Positions 33,271 to 44,400 of a DNA stretch of 64,000 nt are shown here, one piece after another. Positions within the stretch are counted from its first letter, which is position 1; each line of letters opens with the position of its first letter. The notes under the pieces are model-generated. The model saw only the letters and a program-made list of their open reading frames with translations, made no database searches and was not told the DNA's origin. Source of the stretch: Diphasiastrum complanatum (lineage: Eukaryota > Streptophyta > Lycopodiopsida > Lycopodiales > Lycopodiaceae); assembly GCA_029204225.1 (NCBI GenBank), contig CM055095.1:44565446-44629445 (forward strand). The letters are read 5' to 3'. The translations under genes and the position numbers were made by a program.

Positions 33271-34335
33271 ATTCAGTAGATAATGGTAAGATTTCTCCTT
33301 GTTTTAAAACGCTGATCTTCTTGAGCTATAGATGGTTACATGGCTAGTTATGCATGTAGCTGAGTATCGAAACCATGTCTCCCATTGACAGGCTGGGAAA
33401 TACATGCTGAAAACTGAGTAACGCTTCTGCTTGTAACTGTTCTAATAAGAAGAAGTACCATAAAGAACCGTAACTACAGAAGTATAAGAAGAAGCAGAAA
33501 ACCGTGTTCACAGATTCAAGGAATCCGTGAACATTGAGTGAGTTTTTAATTCTCCTAAAGTCTGAGCAAAGCTCCCATTTGGATGAAAGATCCTCTTTTT
33601 GGATGAACATATTGTAAGCTCTATTGTGAAGAGCATATTGTAAAGATTGTCATCAATTTTGGCATAAATTTTGGAGTACTTTCTTGAACATGTAAGTAAC
33701 TCTCCTTATGTAATATGATTGGTGCATTTTTCAAAAGGCTTTAACCATTATGCAAATGTGTTTTCAGGTTCTTAACAGGTTGAGGAACATTCTCATGTGA
33801 AGTGATCTTAGATCTACATCAAAACATCAAGATTTGATAAGCTAGTGAAGCTAATCTTGTGATTCACTAAGTGTGCTTATACATTCACCTCTAAAGCTTG
33901 TATTTATTACTTGATGGAGTTTATAAGCTTTTAGAAGTGTGGTTTACATGTGGTTTTACAGGTTGAATCAATATCTTAGTGTGTTGATCAAGTTTGTTCA
34001 ATACTAGATAAACTTGGCATCCTAGTTTTGTGTATTTTCTAAGAATCCAAGTAACTCTTCATACCACAACTTGATTTGATCACTTGCTGAAAAGTTTTTG
34101 AGCTTTAGCAAGAGTGTTTTCAAGTTGGTTTGAGTTTGTAATCCATTCTTAGTGTGTGCAAAGTGTTGCATGTGTTTCAATCTTTCTTTCTATGCTTGGA
34201 AACCATCTAGGTTCAAGATAGAAGTGTTTTAGGGTCCTAGATCTTCATAGATCTCTTTATTTATCATTTGTTGAGAGAAAAGTGAGTGCTAGGTGCATTA
34301 GGATAGATCCTAAAAGTTGAAAAATCATTAGATTC
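33271..34335. other. Leader or flank of the next Copia element; no gene
   Basis: AT-rich sequence before the gag ATG at 34336. ATTGTAAAGATTGTCATCAA at about 33638 resembles the start of the presumed 3' LTR at about 41677 (TGTGAAGATTGTCAACA), so the 5' LTR may begin near 33640. The similarity is short and a PBS was not identified. Confidence 0.35.
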
Positions 34336-34990
34336 ATGGCTTCCAATGGTGGGATCACGTTAGAATCTAATGATAGGTTGAGTTCATCAAACTACTCTAC
34401 TTGGAAAGTGAGGATGGAGTCCTTACTTGAGTTGAATGAACTCATGGACATAGTTGCAGGAATTGAAAAGAGACCCCTCACACTTCAAGAGCATCAAAGG
34501 TTTGATAAGAAGGCTAAAAGGGCTCTTCATATCATTAAAATGAATGTTACCAATGAACTTCTCAAGGAAGTTGGTAAGAGTCAAAGTGTCTATGAGGCAA
34601 TGAATGCCTTGAAGAAATTCTTTGACTCAAAGTCCACATCTAGGGTATTGATCCTAAGGAGGCAAATGTTTTTAGTAGGCAAAGAGAGGGTGAAAGTGCT
34701 CCTGCATTTGTCTTGAAGGTTAAGTCCTTAAGTGATGATCTAGCATGCATTGATGAAAGCATAAAAGATGGCGAAATAGTCCAAGTTATGTTGAATGGTT
34801 TGCTAGATGAACATGCTAACCTTGTGCAAAGTTTTGCCATTCAAAGAGTCTTGCCAAGAGTGGTTGACTTGCAAGAAATCTTATTGGCTGAAGAACATAG
34901 GTTGCAATCAAAGCTTGATGGTGCATCCTTGCAAGGTGGAGGTGAACAGGCTTTCTTCACAAAAGGCAAGTTCAAAGGCAAAGGGAAATA
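34336..34990 (+). pseudogene. Copia gag (second family), frameshifted
   Basis: ATG at 34336 gives MASNGGITLESNDRLSSSNY, STWKVRMESLLELNELMDIV, QRFDKKAKRALHIIKMNVTN, the DUF4219/UBN2-type gag start. At about 34685-34715 the frame changes, continuing as VKSLSDDLACIDESIKDGEI, VQVMLNGLLDEHANLVQSF and LQEILLAEEHRLQSK, ending in GKFKGKGK with a TAG. The zinc knuckle should follow, but the sequence enters the CACTA-element repeat array at about 35055. The rest of this Copia element resumes at 39748. Confidence 0.82.
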
Positions 34991-35054
34991 GTCCAAAGGT
35001 GGTAACTTGTATCATGATGATCACTCTTCCTCTTCCTCTTCTACTTCTTCTCGA

Positions 35055-35680
35055 ATTGCGGAAAGCCAAAAAATTGCAAAAAAAAATGCAAAACACTTCT
35101 GCAATTTTTGTCGTCATCACAAAAATTGCGGAAAAAAGTGTGGAAAAGGTTTTTCTCAATTTTTTGGTCGTGGCCGAAATTGCGGAAAATGTTTTCGCGA
35201 CAAAAATTGCATAAAACATTGTAGAATTTTTTTTGCAATTTTTCCCGTCGTGGTAAAAATTGCAAAAACAAATTTTTGCAATTTTTAGGCCATGGCAGAA
35301 ATTGCGAAAAACGTTTTCGTGGCAGAAATTGCAGAAAGAACTGTAGAAAGTTTTCCGCAATTTCTCCCATCGTGGTAGAATTTGTAGACAAATTGTGGAA
35401 AAAAATTTTTGCAATATTTAGGCCATGGCAGAAATTGCGAAAAACTTTCCGTGGCAAAAATTGCAGAAAAAATTGCAAAAAGTTTTTCCCAATTTCTCCC
35501 GTCGTGGTAGGAATCACAGACAAAACTGCAGAATTTTTTTTTGCAATTTTTAGACATGGCAGAAATTGCGAAAATTGTTGCAAATTGCAGACAAAATTGC
35601 GGAAGATTTTTCGCAATTTCTACCATCATGGCAAGAATTACAGAAAAAAAAATTCTGCGATTTTTTGGCTGACTCTGTAA
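35055..35680. repeat. Left subterminal array of the CACTA element
   Basis: Tandem units of about 122-133 bp with the marker GGCCATGGCAGAAATTGCG at about 35166 (variant), 35288, 35421 and 35552, each made of many short AAATTGCG and CGCAATTT motifs in both orientations. Long ORFs on both strands are artefacts of this composition. Confidence 0.8.
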
Positions 35681-35689
35681 TCGACGCTA

Positions 35690-35890
35690 GTAGCGTTGAC
35701 CATAACACCGATTACCCGAACTTAATAGACGCTATGGTCGACGCTGCTAGCGTCGACCATAGAGTCGATTACTGGAAGTCAAATCGCGTGGCGCGTCACG
35801 GTTTCTTTTCATTTCGATTTTCGATTTTTGAGCGCGAGGAGGAGGATATTTTTGCGCCTAGCGGTGGTGCTGCTCTCTTCTAATGATGCT
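35690..35890. other. GC-richer segment with GTCGAC-type short inverted phrases
   Basis: GACGCTAGTAGCGTTGACCA and GTCGACGCTGCTAGCGTCGA (about 35684-35760) form near-palindromic phrases inside the CACTA element. The sequence is distinctly less AT-rich than its surroundings. It may belong to the promoter side of the element. No gene is supported. Confidence 0.45.
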
Positions 35891-36464
35891 TGATCATTCT
35901 TATGTTTTTTTGTCACAGCCAAAGCTCTCTACCTTTTCACCATAGCCAGCATTCAAAAGTTTACTTGTTTTTCTTTGATACATTTGTGTTTATTGTTGTT
36001 TATGTTCTTTTGTCACATCCAAAGTTCTTTACCTTCTCACCATAGCCAAGGTTTCAGCAAAAACTTGAGCATTGGACACAAAGGTAAGCACCATAGCCAG
36101 CATTCAAAAGTTTACTTGTTTTGCTTTGTTACACTTGTGTTTATTGTTGTTTATGTTCTTTTCTCTCTCTCATTGACACTCTTTTGTTTTTTTTTTCATC
36201 ACAGTTAAAGCTTTTCAAAAGCTTTCAAAAGCTTGAGATAAAGCTATTTAAAAGCTTGTAAACCTTTTCAAAGAGAGCATAAGAAAGCTTCTCAAAGGGA
36301 GTAAAGCTATTTAAAAGGGTGTAAAGCTTGGAGTAGGGCTTGGAGTAAAGTAAGTTTTTTGAAAACCTTGATGACTCTCTATCCTTTTATCCCTCTCATT
36401 GACACTCTTTTGTTTCCCTTTCATTAGAGTTAAAGTAGTTTGAGTAAAGCTTGGAGTAAAGCTT

Positions 36465-36465
<1 letters not shown>
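35891..36465. repeat. Short internal duplications and AAAGCTT-rich sequence in the CACTA element
   Basis: The phrase CACCATAGCCAGCATTCAAA followed by AGTTTACTTG occurs at about 35938 and 36088, and ATTGTTGTTTATGTTCTTTT at about 35991 and 36139. Then AAAGCTT/AAGCTTTT phrases recur many times to 36460. Possibly a repeated leader. Confidence 0.55.

Positions 36466-36540
<75 letters not shown>
36466..36540. repeat. (CT)n microsatellite
   Basis: About 37 CT units within the CACTA element. Confidence 0.95.
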
Positions 36541-36543
<3 letters not shown>

Positions 36544-37055
36544 GACACTCTTTTTCCTCACTTTAATCACAATATCCTCAGTTTGGAGTAAAGTTTTTGG
36601 TGTAAAGCTTTTGAAACAAAGCTTTTGGAGACAAGGTGAGCATTGTTTGTTTTGTTGAAATATTGTTGTTTTGTTTTAAAATCTTGTTACTTTGTTTGTG
36701 GATATTTTCTTTCAATTGAAACTTTCTAAAATAATGTGAAGAGCATATGCTACAGCTTGATAAAGATAAACATTTTAAAATCATGAAAACAAGTAAGACA
36801 GTTGAAAAAAGCTTTAGTGTTTAGAGTTTAGATTAAAGGATTTATAGAAAGGGTATACATGAGGACATGCTATAAGAGATTTAAGGTAAAAGATTTAAAT
36901 TAAAGATTTAGAAACAGTGGATCAAAGGTAAGGATTATCAGAGAGAAATTGAATAAAAAGGGAATAAAATTTATGTTTAGGTTTGTGGTTATAGTTAATT
37001 TTATGTTTTATGTTTATCATTGTTATCTTAATCATAGTTCATTTTTAATATGCAG

Positions 37056-37850
37056 ATGTCTGACCCTCCATATCTTGGGTCCGATCTTTTTTTGTCGCAT
37101 GAAGAGTGTATGATTTGGTTAAGAAGTGCATCTGCTAGGCAGAGAGAACAAATGGATGCTGTTCTCCAGCAGTATAGGTCCATGTTAAACTTTCCAGCGG
37201 CCTCACAGTAGGGTAGTCCTCATAGACCCCCCACTAGTGCACATTTACGTGTACCATCACAGAGGCCCTCACTCATACTATCACAAAGCCCTCACCACAT
37301 AGGTCCACTCCTCAGACCTCCACAACTTGCGTTGCTAGGTCAGCACCACGTAAGAGTCATTTAGGTGGTTGTTTTTTTGCTTGTGGAGGTGATGATGATT
37401 TCGAAGAGCCTATATATAGAGACGACTCACCCGTGCGTAACGCACCGCCACCTAGTTACAACACCCCACCTGCTAGAGCCGATCCGATATTATACTATGA
37501 CATTGATACGTCAGGGGCTATAGTTGAGGATGTTAAGGGGAAGGAGGTCCTAGCTTATATGAGAGAGCTCGGTCATGGGGCGTTTGTTCGGAATATGTTT
37601 AGAGACTGGAGGGTTGTCCCTATCACTTAGAAGCGTCGGGTCATAGATTATTTAAAGGGACGATTTCCTAATCCCCCTGAGCACACCTTCAACAATAAAG
37701 TAATGATAGATAGGATGTGCATGCTCATGTTGATGAAGGCCAAGTTGGATCTACATTATCCAACAATTAGAGATGTACCAAAGGTGCAAATCGAGACTAT
37801 TTGTCAAGCATTGCTGGTACTACTCTACTTTTATTTGAATCTTATATAGA
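37056..37850 (+). pseudogene. CACTA accessory protein exon (Transposase_24-like), broken
   Basis: After a good acceptor (AATATGCAG) ATG at 37056 opens MSDPPYLGSDLFLSHEECMI, 51 codons to a TAG at 37209. Proline-rich coding continues in shifting frames, including GGDDDFEEPIYRDDS and PSYNTPPARADPI (about 37440). Then come GHGAFVRNMFRDWRVVPIT, a stop, KRRVIDYLKGRFPNPPEH and NKVMIDRMCMLMLMKAKLDL. The F-R-D-W-x-x-V-P, then x-x-I-x-x-x-L-x-x-x-F pattern resembles the plant Transposase_24 family carried by CACTA elements. The resemblance is by pattern only. At least three breaks make it non-functional. Confidence 0.5.
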
Positions 37851-37886
37851 TCATGTGTGTGTGTGTGTGAGTTTCAAGTGAAAGAG

Positions 37887-37890
<4 letters not shown>

Positions 37891-37958
<68 letters not shown>
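37891..37958. repeat. (GT)n-(GA)n compound microsatellite
   Basis: GT run 37891-37932 passing into GA to 37958; a shorter GT run precedes at about 37854-37869. Confidence 0.95.
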
Positions 37959-37962
<4 letters not shown>

Positions 37963-38171
37963 AGAGATAGTTTGATGAATTTTATTTCATATCACACGCA
38001 GAATATGATTGTCAGTTTTCATCACAGTACTTCAAAGACAAATTGTGAAACCTCTTCGAAAGTCTCCGATATGAGTCTCCGATATGAACCTCTTTGAAAG
38101 TCTCCGATATGCGAAACCTCTTTTTTTATGATGTCAGTTATTTTTGTCTATTGTTGAGTGCCAAATTCCAG

Positions 38172-38680
38172 GCACAAGAAAAGAATAGGGCTCCAATTGT
38201 TGTCGAGATCTATGTGGATGCTAATACCAGTAAAGGTTTTGGCAAACTAAAAGCAAACAAGTTGTGGATCCTGACCTGTGGCTGAGACTTTGAAGGTAAC
38301 ACCAAACATGAGATATATTTACATATATTTTTTGAATGGTTTAAATGCATTTAATTTTATAAAATGTAATGATGAACATGTATATGATTTTGCATATAAA
38401 TTTGATTAGCTGTGTTTTTTTTTTTGTGTAGAACGAAGATTTTAATATGCCAGGAACAAACCCCGACGAGAAAGTAATGAAGATTTTAGAAAAAAATAGT
38501 CGGGGACGAAAGAGAGTAAGAGGCCTAAGTGTCTACTGAAAAAGAGATTCGGTATTTTTCCCAAGTAGATGAAATGAGAAAGGAGATAGAGAGACAAAGT
38601 CAAGAAATGGAAGAACTCCGAAAGATTGTACAGATGTAGATGAAGATGATGAAAAGTTTATCCCAGTTTAATTCGCTTTC
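38172..38680 (+). pseudogene. Further exons of the CACTA accessory gene
   Basis: Exon-like blocks with splice signals. 38172-38295 (acceptor TTCCAG, donor GAAG/GTAAC) reads AQEKNRAPIVVEIYVDANTS and ends with an in-frame TGA. From 38432 (acceptor TTTGTGTAG) reads NPDEKVMKILEKNSRGRKRV, then a frame with DEMRKEIERQSQEMEELRKI, a coiled coil typical of the C-terminus of such accessory proteins. Stops and frame changes are present. Confidence 0.45.
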
Positions 38681-38814
38681 TCATTTCTTCTTTCTCTCTC
38701 TCCATCTCTTTCTTTTGAAACTTGGTACGGTCCTAGCTATCTACATAGAGAGAGAGAGAGACAAAGAGAGAGAATGAGATATATTCCTTATTTCAGTTGT
38801 GATCATGCATCGTG

Positions 38815-39125
38815 TTGTTGTAGAGGAGGATCCAACGCTACAACAGTTGGGTTCAGCTCAGCCGTTATCTATAGTTAAAGAGATTTAACCTCACTTCTTT
38901 CTAAGAGTCTAATTATTATACATGTACTTTGAGACACAAGACAATGCATGGGATGTCATACTCTAAATTGTGAAAGCTTTATAAAAAGTATGGACCTCAT
39001 TAGAGGGATAGAGATAAGTTTTCTAACAATTTCATAATTTTTTTCGTATGTCCTGTAGCGTGCAACTATAGAGAAGGATCCGACGCCACGGCAGTCATGT
39101 TTAGCTCAACCGTTATCTGAGGTAA
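38815..39125 (+). repeat. Duplicated small exon in the CACTA element
   Basis: TGTTGTAGAGGAGGATCCAA through CAGCTCAGCCGTTATCT (38817-38872) recurs as GCAACTATAGAGAAGGATCC through TAGCTCAACCGTTATCTGAG (39062-39121). Both can encode VE/IEKDPT...Q...AQPLS, and each follows a TGTAG-like acceptor. It looks like a duplicated last exon. Confidence 0.55.
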
Positions 39126-39149
39126 AGAACTTGCTATCGAGGTTTAGGG

Positions 39150-39735
39150 TTGGTGATATTTTCAGCAATTTTAGCCAACAAATTGTGGGTATTTATTCGC
39201 AATTTTTTTGGCAAAAATTGCCAAAACAATTGCGAAAATTCATTTCCACAATTTTTTTCAAAATAGTGTATAAAAATTGCGGAAAATAAATTCGCAATTT
39301 ATATTCTATTGCGGATTTATTTTTCGTAATTTTTTGACATTATTTTGAAAATAATTGCAAAACTAAATTTTCGCAATTTTTTTTCACAATTTTTGCAAAA
39401 AAAATTGCGGAAAAATATGTGCAATTTTTTTGACAATTTTTGCCCAAAAAATTTGGCAAAAAATATCAGCCAAACAAATTGCGAAAACAAATTATAGAAA
39501 TAAATCTGCAATTATCATGCCAAAAAATTGCGGGTGGGTTTCCGCAATTTTTTTATTGTTAATTTAGCCATAAAAATTGCAAAAAATTAGCCAAAAAAAT
39601 TGCAAGACCGAAATTGCAGATTTGCCAAAAAAAATTGTGGAAACCATTTCCACAATTTTTTTGGCAAAAAATGGCAAAAAATTGCGAAAATTTCCACAAT
39701 TTTTGCCATTTTTTTCCGCAATTTTTGCCACCTTT
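39150..39735. repeat. Right subterminal array of the CACTA element
   Basis: Dense AAAATTGCGAAAA and TTTCCGCAATTTTT motifs in both orientations, many forming short hairpins, up to the terminal CACTACAACAAAA (minus strand). Matches the composition of the left array at 35055-35680. Confidence 0.82.
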
Positions 39736-39743
39736 TGTTGTAG

Positions 39744-40958
39744 TGTTAATGGCAAAGAAAGAGCATGTTCTTGGTATCCTTAAAAGTCTTCTTGCAAATA
39801 ATAACGTTTGTGGACACTGTGTCTTGTCCAAATCTCATAGACTTGCTTATTCTAGATCTACTTCTAGATCTAAAGAAGTTTTTCAACTTGTGCATTCGGA
39901 TATTCATTCTTTTAGAACAACTAGCAATGGTGGGGCAAAGATGTATGCAACTTTCATTGATGACTTTAGTAGGTATACTTGGGTCTATCTTTTTAAAAAC
40001 AAGGATGACGTGTTTGCTGCATTTGTCAAGTTCAAGAATGAAATGGAAAACCAATTCAATACAAAGATCAAATACTTAAGATCGGATTATGGAGGAGAAT
40101 ACATTTCAACTAAGTTCAAAGATTTTTGCATAGCACATGGGATTAAGAGGGAGTTTTCTAGTCCTAGGACTCCACAACAGAATGGAGTGGCCGAGAGGAA
40201 GAATAGAACCCTTTGTGAATGTGCCAAGGCAATGAGACTACATGCTAATCTTGCTAAGTCTTTTTTGGGGGGAAGCTTTAGCATGTGCTAACTATCTTTG
40301 TAATAGGTGGACAAGTACTTACTTGGATGGTAAGACTCCTTTTGAGGTCCTTCATGGTAGAAGGCCGAGTGTCAAGCATTGTAAGATCTTTGGTTGTACT
40401 TGTTTTGTCAACATCACTCTTGACGATAGAACTAAAGAAGATCCTTCATCAAGGAAGGGCATGTTTGTTGGTTATAGTGAATTAAGAAAGTCTTACAAGG
40501 TTTACATTCCTTCAACAAGAAGAGTTCTCGTTTCTAGAGATGTCATCTTTGAAGAAGGCAATGTACCAAAGAAAGTTTATGTTGATGAAACTAACAATCT
40601 TCATGTTGTTTGTCCTAACTTTCTTGATGGTGATGGATCTATGGATGATGATGATGGAGATGCCTCTCCAAGTCAAGTTCCAAGAAGATCCTCAAGACAA
40701 AGTGAAAAGCCAACAAGGCTTACATATGATGAGAAGGGTAAGCAAATTGTGGAAGGTACAAACTTGGATTTACTCACATGTTTTGGTGCATCTTCTTGTG
40801 TAAATGATGTTATGCGAATGGATGTTTGTCTTCATGAAATGGATGTCATTTATGGTTCTGGAAACAGGTTTTGGTCAATGGTTTTGATGGTCAAAAGGAA
40901 GATCAAGAGGTTGATCTTAATGTGCTTCATCAACACGAATTGGAAATTGGCAATTTGA
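39744..40958 (+). pseudogene. Copia GAG-pre-integrase and integrase (second family)
   Basis: Continuation of the Copia element whose gag is at 34336. It reads NNNVCGHCVLSKSHRLAYSR (zinc-binding C-x-x-C), VFQLVHSDIHSFRTTSNGGA, FIDDFSRYTWVYLFKNKDDV, LRSDYGGEYISTKFKDFC, TPQQNGVAERKNRTLCECAK; the catalytic D, D, E set is visible. A run of T and G at 40260-40273 shifts the frame. It continues ACANYLCNRWTSTYLDGKTP, HCKIFGCTCFVNITLDDRTK, VSRDVIFEEGNV and ends around EKPTRLTYDEKGKQI. RT and RNase H do not follow. Confidence 0.85.
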
Positions 40959-41605
40959 AGCTAGTCAAGATCATCAAAGAAGAATCAAATAGCCAAGGCA
41001 CTAAGGATCTGTTTTGCAAGTTATTGAAGACTCAAGTAAAGGCAAAGGAACAGCAAGGATGTCTTGTTCAGACCTACTTTACTCATCTAACTTTATGTTT
41101 GAGGTATGTTATATCAATGTGTGAATTGTCAAAATTTGGTGAATCTATGATCATCTTTTTGTATCCAATGGATCTTGAAGAAGGACTAGTGCTACCTACT
41201 AGTTATATGGAGTCTTATGGAGCTGGCTTAGCATCATTGTTGTACTCTTTTACTCATGGATTTCCAAGGCTTGATAGTTCTTCATGGCAAGAAGGCAATG
41301 GAGGCTCAATCATAGTGGATTTCAACACATACACTTTACAAGAAGTGAAATATGGAGAATACATGCAAGCAAGCATTCATCACTTTCATTTGTTACATGT
41401 TTGCTGCTGTTTTATAGAGATTTCAAAGGTGGAAAAATGGAGGAATCATTCCATTCCGATTCTATGTTATTTTTCATGTACTAGTTTCATCTTGAAATGT
41501 AAAATTGATGTAAGAAATAGTGAAACATCCAATATGGACACTATTATCTATATCAATTATGAAGTTTATTGTTTTGTACATATTAGAGTCATTATCTATC
41601 CTTAA
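40871..41605 (+). other. ORF in place of Copia RT/RNase H, not recognised
   Basis: An open frame of 244 codons (first codon TTG, no ATG start), overlapping the end of integrase in another frame. It reads acidic then Cys/His-containing sequence (for example LVQTYFTHLTLCLRYV, HHFHLLHVCCCFIEISK) with no RT or RNase H landmark. The normal Copia RT-RNase H should lie here and is absent. This could be captured or simply non-coding sequence. There is no evidence of function. Confidence 0.3.
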
Positions 41606-41639
41606 GATGGAAATCATTCTCAAGTTAGATCAAAGTAGT

Positions 41640-42060
41640 GTTGTAAAACTAGCAAGCAAAGTTGAAGAGGGAGTGTGAAGATTGTCAACATTTCCTTGAC
41701 TAGTTTTAGGCCAAATTTGATAATTTTGGCACATAGTTTTGGATTGACCTTTCACAGGTGTCGAACAGGTCTAGATACTTTTATTTTAGTATATATTTCA
41801 TATTGAAGAAGTGCCAAACTTCAAGACCTTTGAAATGACACCAAAATCATGTCATATGGACATATAGACCAAATTGGCTATTTTAGGCTAGTGGTGCCTA
41901 AAATTGGGTCCTACGTTCTAGAGAGAGGAGAAAGATTCATCTCTCTCACTTATATTAGGTTGAATTTCATGAAGAAACAGGTTGGAGCATATCCATTGTA
42001 TTCGTTTGCTTAATGAGAGATTTTTCTACTAGTTTCTCCTTCCATTGTTGGCAATGTGTA
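41640..42060 (+). other. Probable polypurine tract and 3' LTR of the second Copia element
   Basis: AAAGTTGAAGAGGGAGTG (about 41660-41677) is a good polypurine tract, followed by TGAAGATTGTCAACA as LTR start. LTR end not defined. A similar start phrase lies at about 33640. Confidence 0.5.
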
Positions 42061-42419
42061 GTGATTGAGTTCCAGCTTGTGTGTATGATCTTAGGTGCTT
42101 TCCAAAAGTGATAGGCTGATGTAGTATGGACTGTATACTGCTATTATGGGCCGCACTTGATGTTTATGGAAGTTTCCATTTGTGTTAGATGCTTTTTGGT
42201 CAAGTTCTTTTGCATTCTAGGTAGCATATAATGTTTTGTCAATTCCTAGCTTATGTAGTTTAGAGTGCAAGCATTCAAGCCAATGATCTATTTGTTTTTG
42301 ATAAATAAAACTATTGAAAAAATATAGTAATCAAAGTGGTAGAATATGTTGTATTATACATATTTATATAATTCATCGATTATACCATATTTTAATATAA
42401 AATAAGTATTATATACAAC
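42061..42419. other. Intergenic, nothing recognised
   Basis: AT-rich DNA before the conserved downstream block of DUF506 copy 3. Confidence 0.4.
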
Positions 42420-42606
42420 TATGATCCCACATTAGGCCTCCCACACAGATGCCACACAAACTGCTCTGATATCCTGGGCCACCAGAGAATCACTGGTAGT
42501 ATTCAGTATGCAGATACCAGTTGACATAAATTAGCAATAGCTAAGTGAAATTGCAGCTTCACTGTAGCATTAATAAAACAAATTTGTACTACTTCAATAA
42601 AGTAGA
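42420..42606 (-). repeat. Conserved downstream block of DUF506 copy 3
   Basis: Matches blocks beside copies 2 and 4: GATGCCACACAAA (42449 and 52828), GCAGATACCAGTTGACA (42509; compare 52879) and GCAATAGCTAAGTGAAATTGC (42533). Probably 3' untranslated sequence carried along in the duplications. Confidence 0.6.
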
Positions 42607-44400
42607 TCACCAGCATAGGTGTTCATGCAGCTGCCGTTGCTTGCTTCGAGGGAAAAACAGAAATGGCACAATTTTATTCTCAGGATATAGTGATTGCTGT
42701 GGATGTGGCAATGGTTTTGCCGACCCAGATTCCTTCAGAATTAAACCAAGTGTTCCAATTTCCTTCTGTTTATCTGAATATCCGCGCTTCACAGTAGGAG
42801 GCTGCCAATCTGTAGTTACCACTGTGATCTGATCTGGATTTATGCGGGGTTTGTTTGCAGCCCAGGATTCTGCACCGAGTCCATGTTCATCAAACATATT
42901 GCTTACGATCCCTAGAAGCTGATGGGACCTTATAATGCTTCTATTATTCTGTTTCCAATCCGCTGCTCCTCCGAGATTTAATTCCAACTTGCTTGTGAAC
43001 TGAATATCCCAGTCAAAGCCTTTGATGGCAGTGTGACCTACCAAGCCACTCTGAAGCCTAGCGGTGCTTCTTTGATGGTTGGAGGCAGTGTAGGTGGTTC
43101 TTTTGTAGGGCGAGAACCATTTGGCTCTCATGTATTCTGCTTTCCTCCAGGGCGGCAGAGGCATGCACCGCTTCCTCAGTGATGCCTTCACGGCTTCGCT
43201 CACGAGGTTTACCATCTGCCACAACCGCTCCGACTTGCCTACAAAAATCAGTGGCAATTCTTGCAGGATGGAAGCGTATTGGTCTGTAGGTCTTGCTATC
43301 TCAAACTGGCATTGGAATTCGGTGTCAACAATGAGACGCTGTTCCTTTCCCTGTGAATCATCTAGCACCACATCAATGTAGTAGTAATTTCCTGCATAAC
43401 CGCAAATTGATCAATAAATTTAACCTGAAGTGGGTCTGGTATATCAGAATTACTTTCAACGTAAAGAAGACTGATTTTTATATTAACATCTAATTCATGT
43501 GAATTGCGGGTTGTTAAGGGCAGCGTGGCTAACCACGAGCCTCACCAGGGAAGACTATGTTGCGATCCGGTTTTGACTTGCAAATTGCAGCATTGTATCC
43601 AGCATCATGTAGGATCTTCATCAATGCTCGCTTCAAGCATCCTTTGCTGCAGTCAGCGCCTTCAACTTCACAGATTCGATCTGCCTGCTCCGTCACTAGC
43701 TGCGCTGCCTTCTTCACGTCACAAAGCAACATATGCTCCTCCTCACTGATGCACGCAACTAAACCCTGCCATGTATATACTATCTCTAGTCAGCCTTGGC
43801 ACGTTATTACCTGCAGATTGTTCATTCGCAACTGCCACTTCAATTCATAACAAAAAGTAATCTATAATGATACTACTTTGGATCGTGGTTCTTGTAAAGA
43901 AGTTATACATGAAGAATCTGGAACAGTTCTCCTCCAATAGTTGATATGGAGTCCTCGATGTCATCTTCGCCATGCTCCACAACCCCATCGCAGGTGCCCA
44001 TTTGGCAATTGCAGCGGGCGCGACCGCACTTGGTTTCCCCTTGTACAACTGCTCCTTCAATAAACTCGTGCACCATGTCAGCCAGGTTCACAGATTGTGC
44101 TTTATGCTCGCTACCGGTGCTCACATCATGGAGAGTGTCTAGATAACAGGTAACTTCGGTGCAACCTCTCGCAACTTTTTCTGCATTTGAAGCCGGAGCA
44201 AGAAGATTATGCCCTGATTGAAAAGCCAAAGGTACTTGCAATGGAAGAAATTTCCTTGTAGTTTTTCCTTTAGCAACTGGAATGTGGTCATGTGTGATAT
44301 GTGGCTTGGCCGGAGCCGCCATTCCATAATTTGCAGGGCCCATTTTGCGACCCTTCGACGCGGATGCAATTGTGTGGCATGAAATGAATCCAGACATCAT
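42607..44400 (-). CDS. DUF506 (PDDEXK-like) protein, copy 3, intact
   Basis: Exons 44400-43909, 43765-43546 and 43391-42607 (minus strand) splice to 498 aa with no stop. Intron 1 is GTATAAC...GGCAG (phase 0), intron 2 GTGAGG...TGCAG (phase 1). Start MMSGFISCHTIASASKG, supported by copies 2 and 4. Family landmarks: MVHEFIEGA, CGRARCNCQMGTCDG, EEEHMLLCDVKKAAQLV, GYNAAICKSKPD, YYYIDVVLDDSQGKEQRLIV, DTEFQCQFEIARPT, FVGKSERL, LPPWRKAEYMRAKWFSPYKR, and the C-terminal NPDQITVVTTDWQPP. The C-terminus is longer than copy 4 (ends LHEHLCW). The family (DUF506, PDDEXK_6) has a nuclease-like fold with no proven activity. The best candidates for working genes here are this copy and copy 4. Confidence 0.88.

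Larger units (their letters stand above)
35055..39743 (+). mobile_element. Degenerate CACTA (EnSpm) DNA transposon inserted in a Copia element
   Basis: The right end, read inward on the minus strand from 39743, is CACTACAACAAAAGG, the signature CACTA terminus. Both ends carry dense subterminal arrays of an AAATTGCGGAAA/TTTCCGCAATTT motif (35055-35680 and 39150-39735), a hallmark of CACTA elements. Between them lie short spliced-looking exons with a Transposase_24-like protein fragment. The left CACTA terminus was not found: array sequence joins Copia gag directly near 35055, so the left tip is lost or fused. The Copia host lacks its zinc knuckle and protease at this point, which suggests a deletion accompanied or followed insertion. 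The main transposase gene (TnpD type) is absent, so it is non-autonomous. Confidence 0.72.

Noticed and set aside
34908-35680. Long ORFs on both strands (up to ~190 codons) with repeated FCNFC/FRNF-type peptides
   Set aside because: They lie in the CACTA subterminal array; all frames are open because the AT-rich repeat lacks stops. No conserved start or domain.
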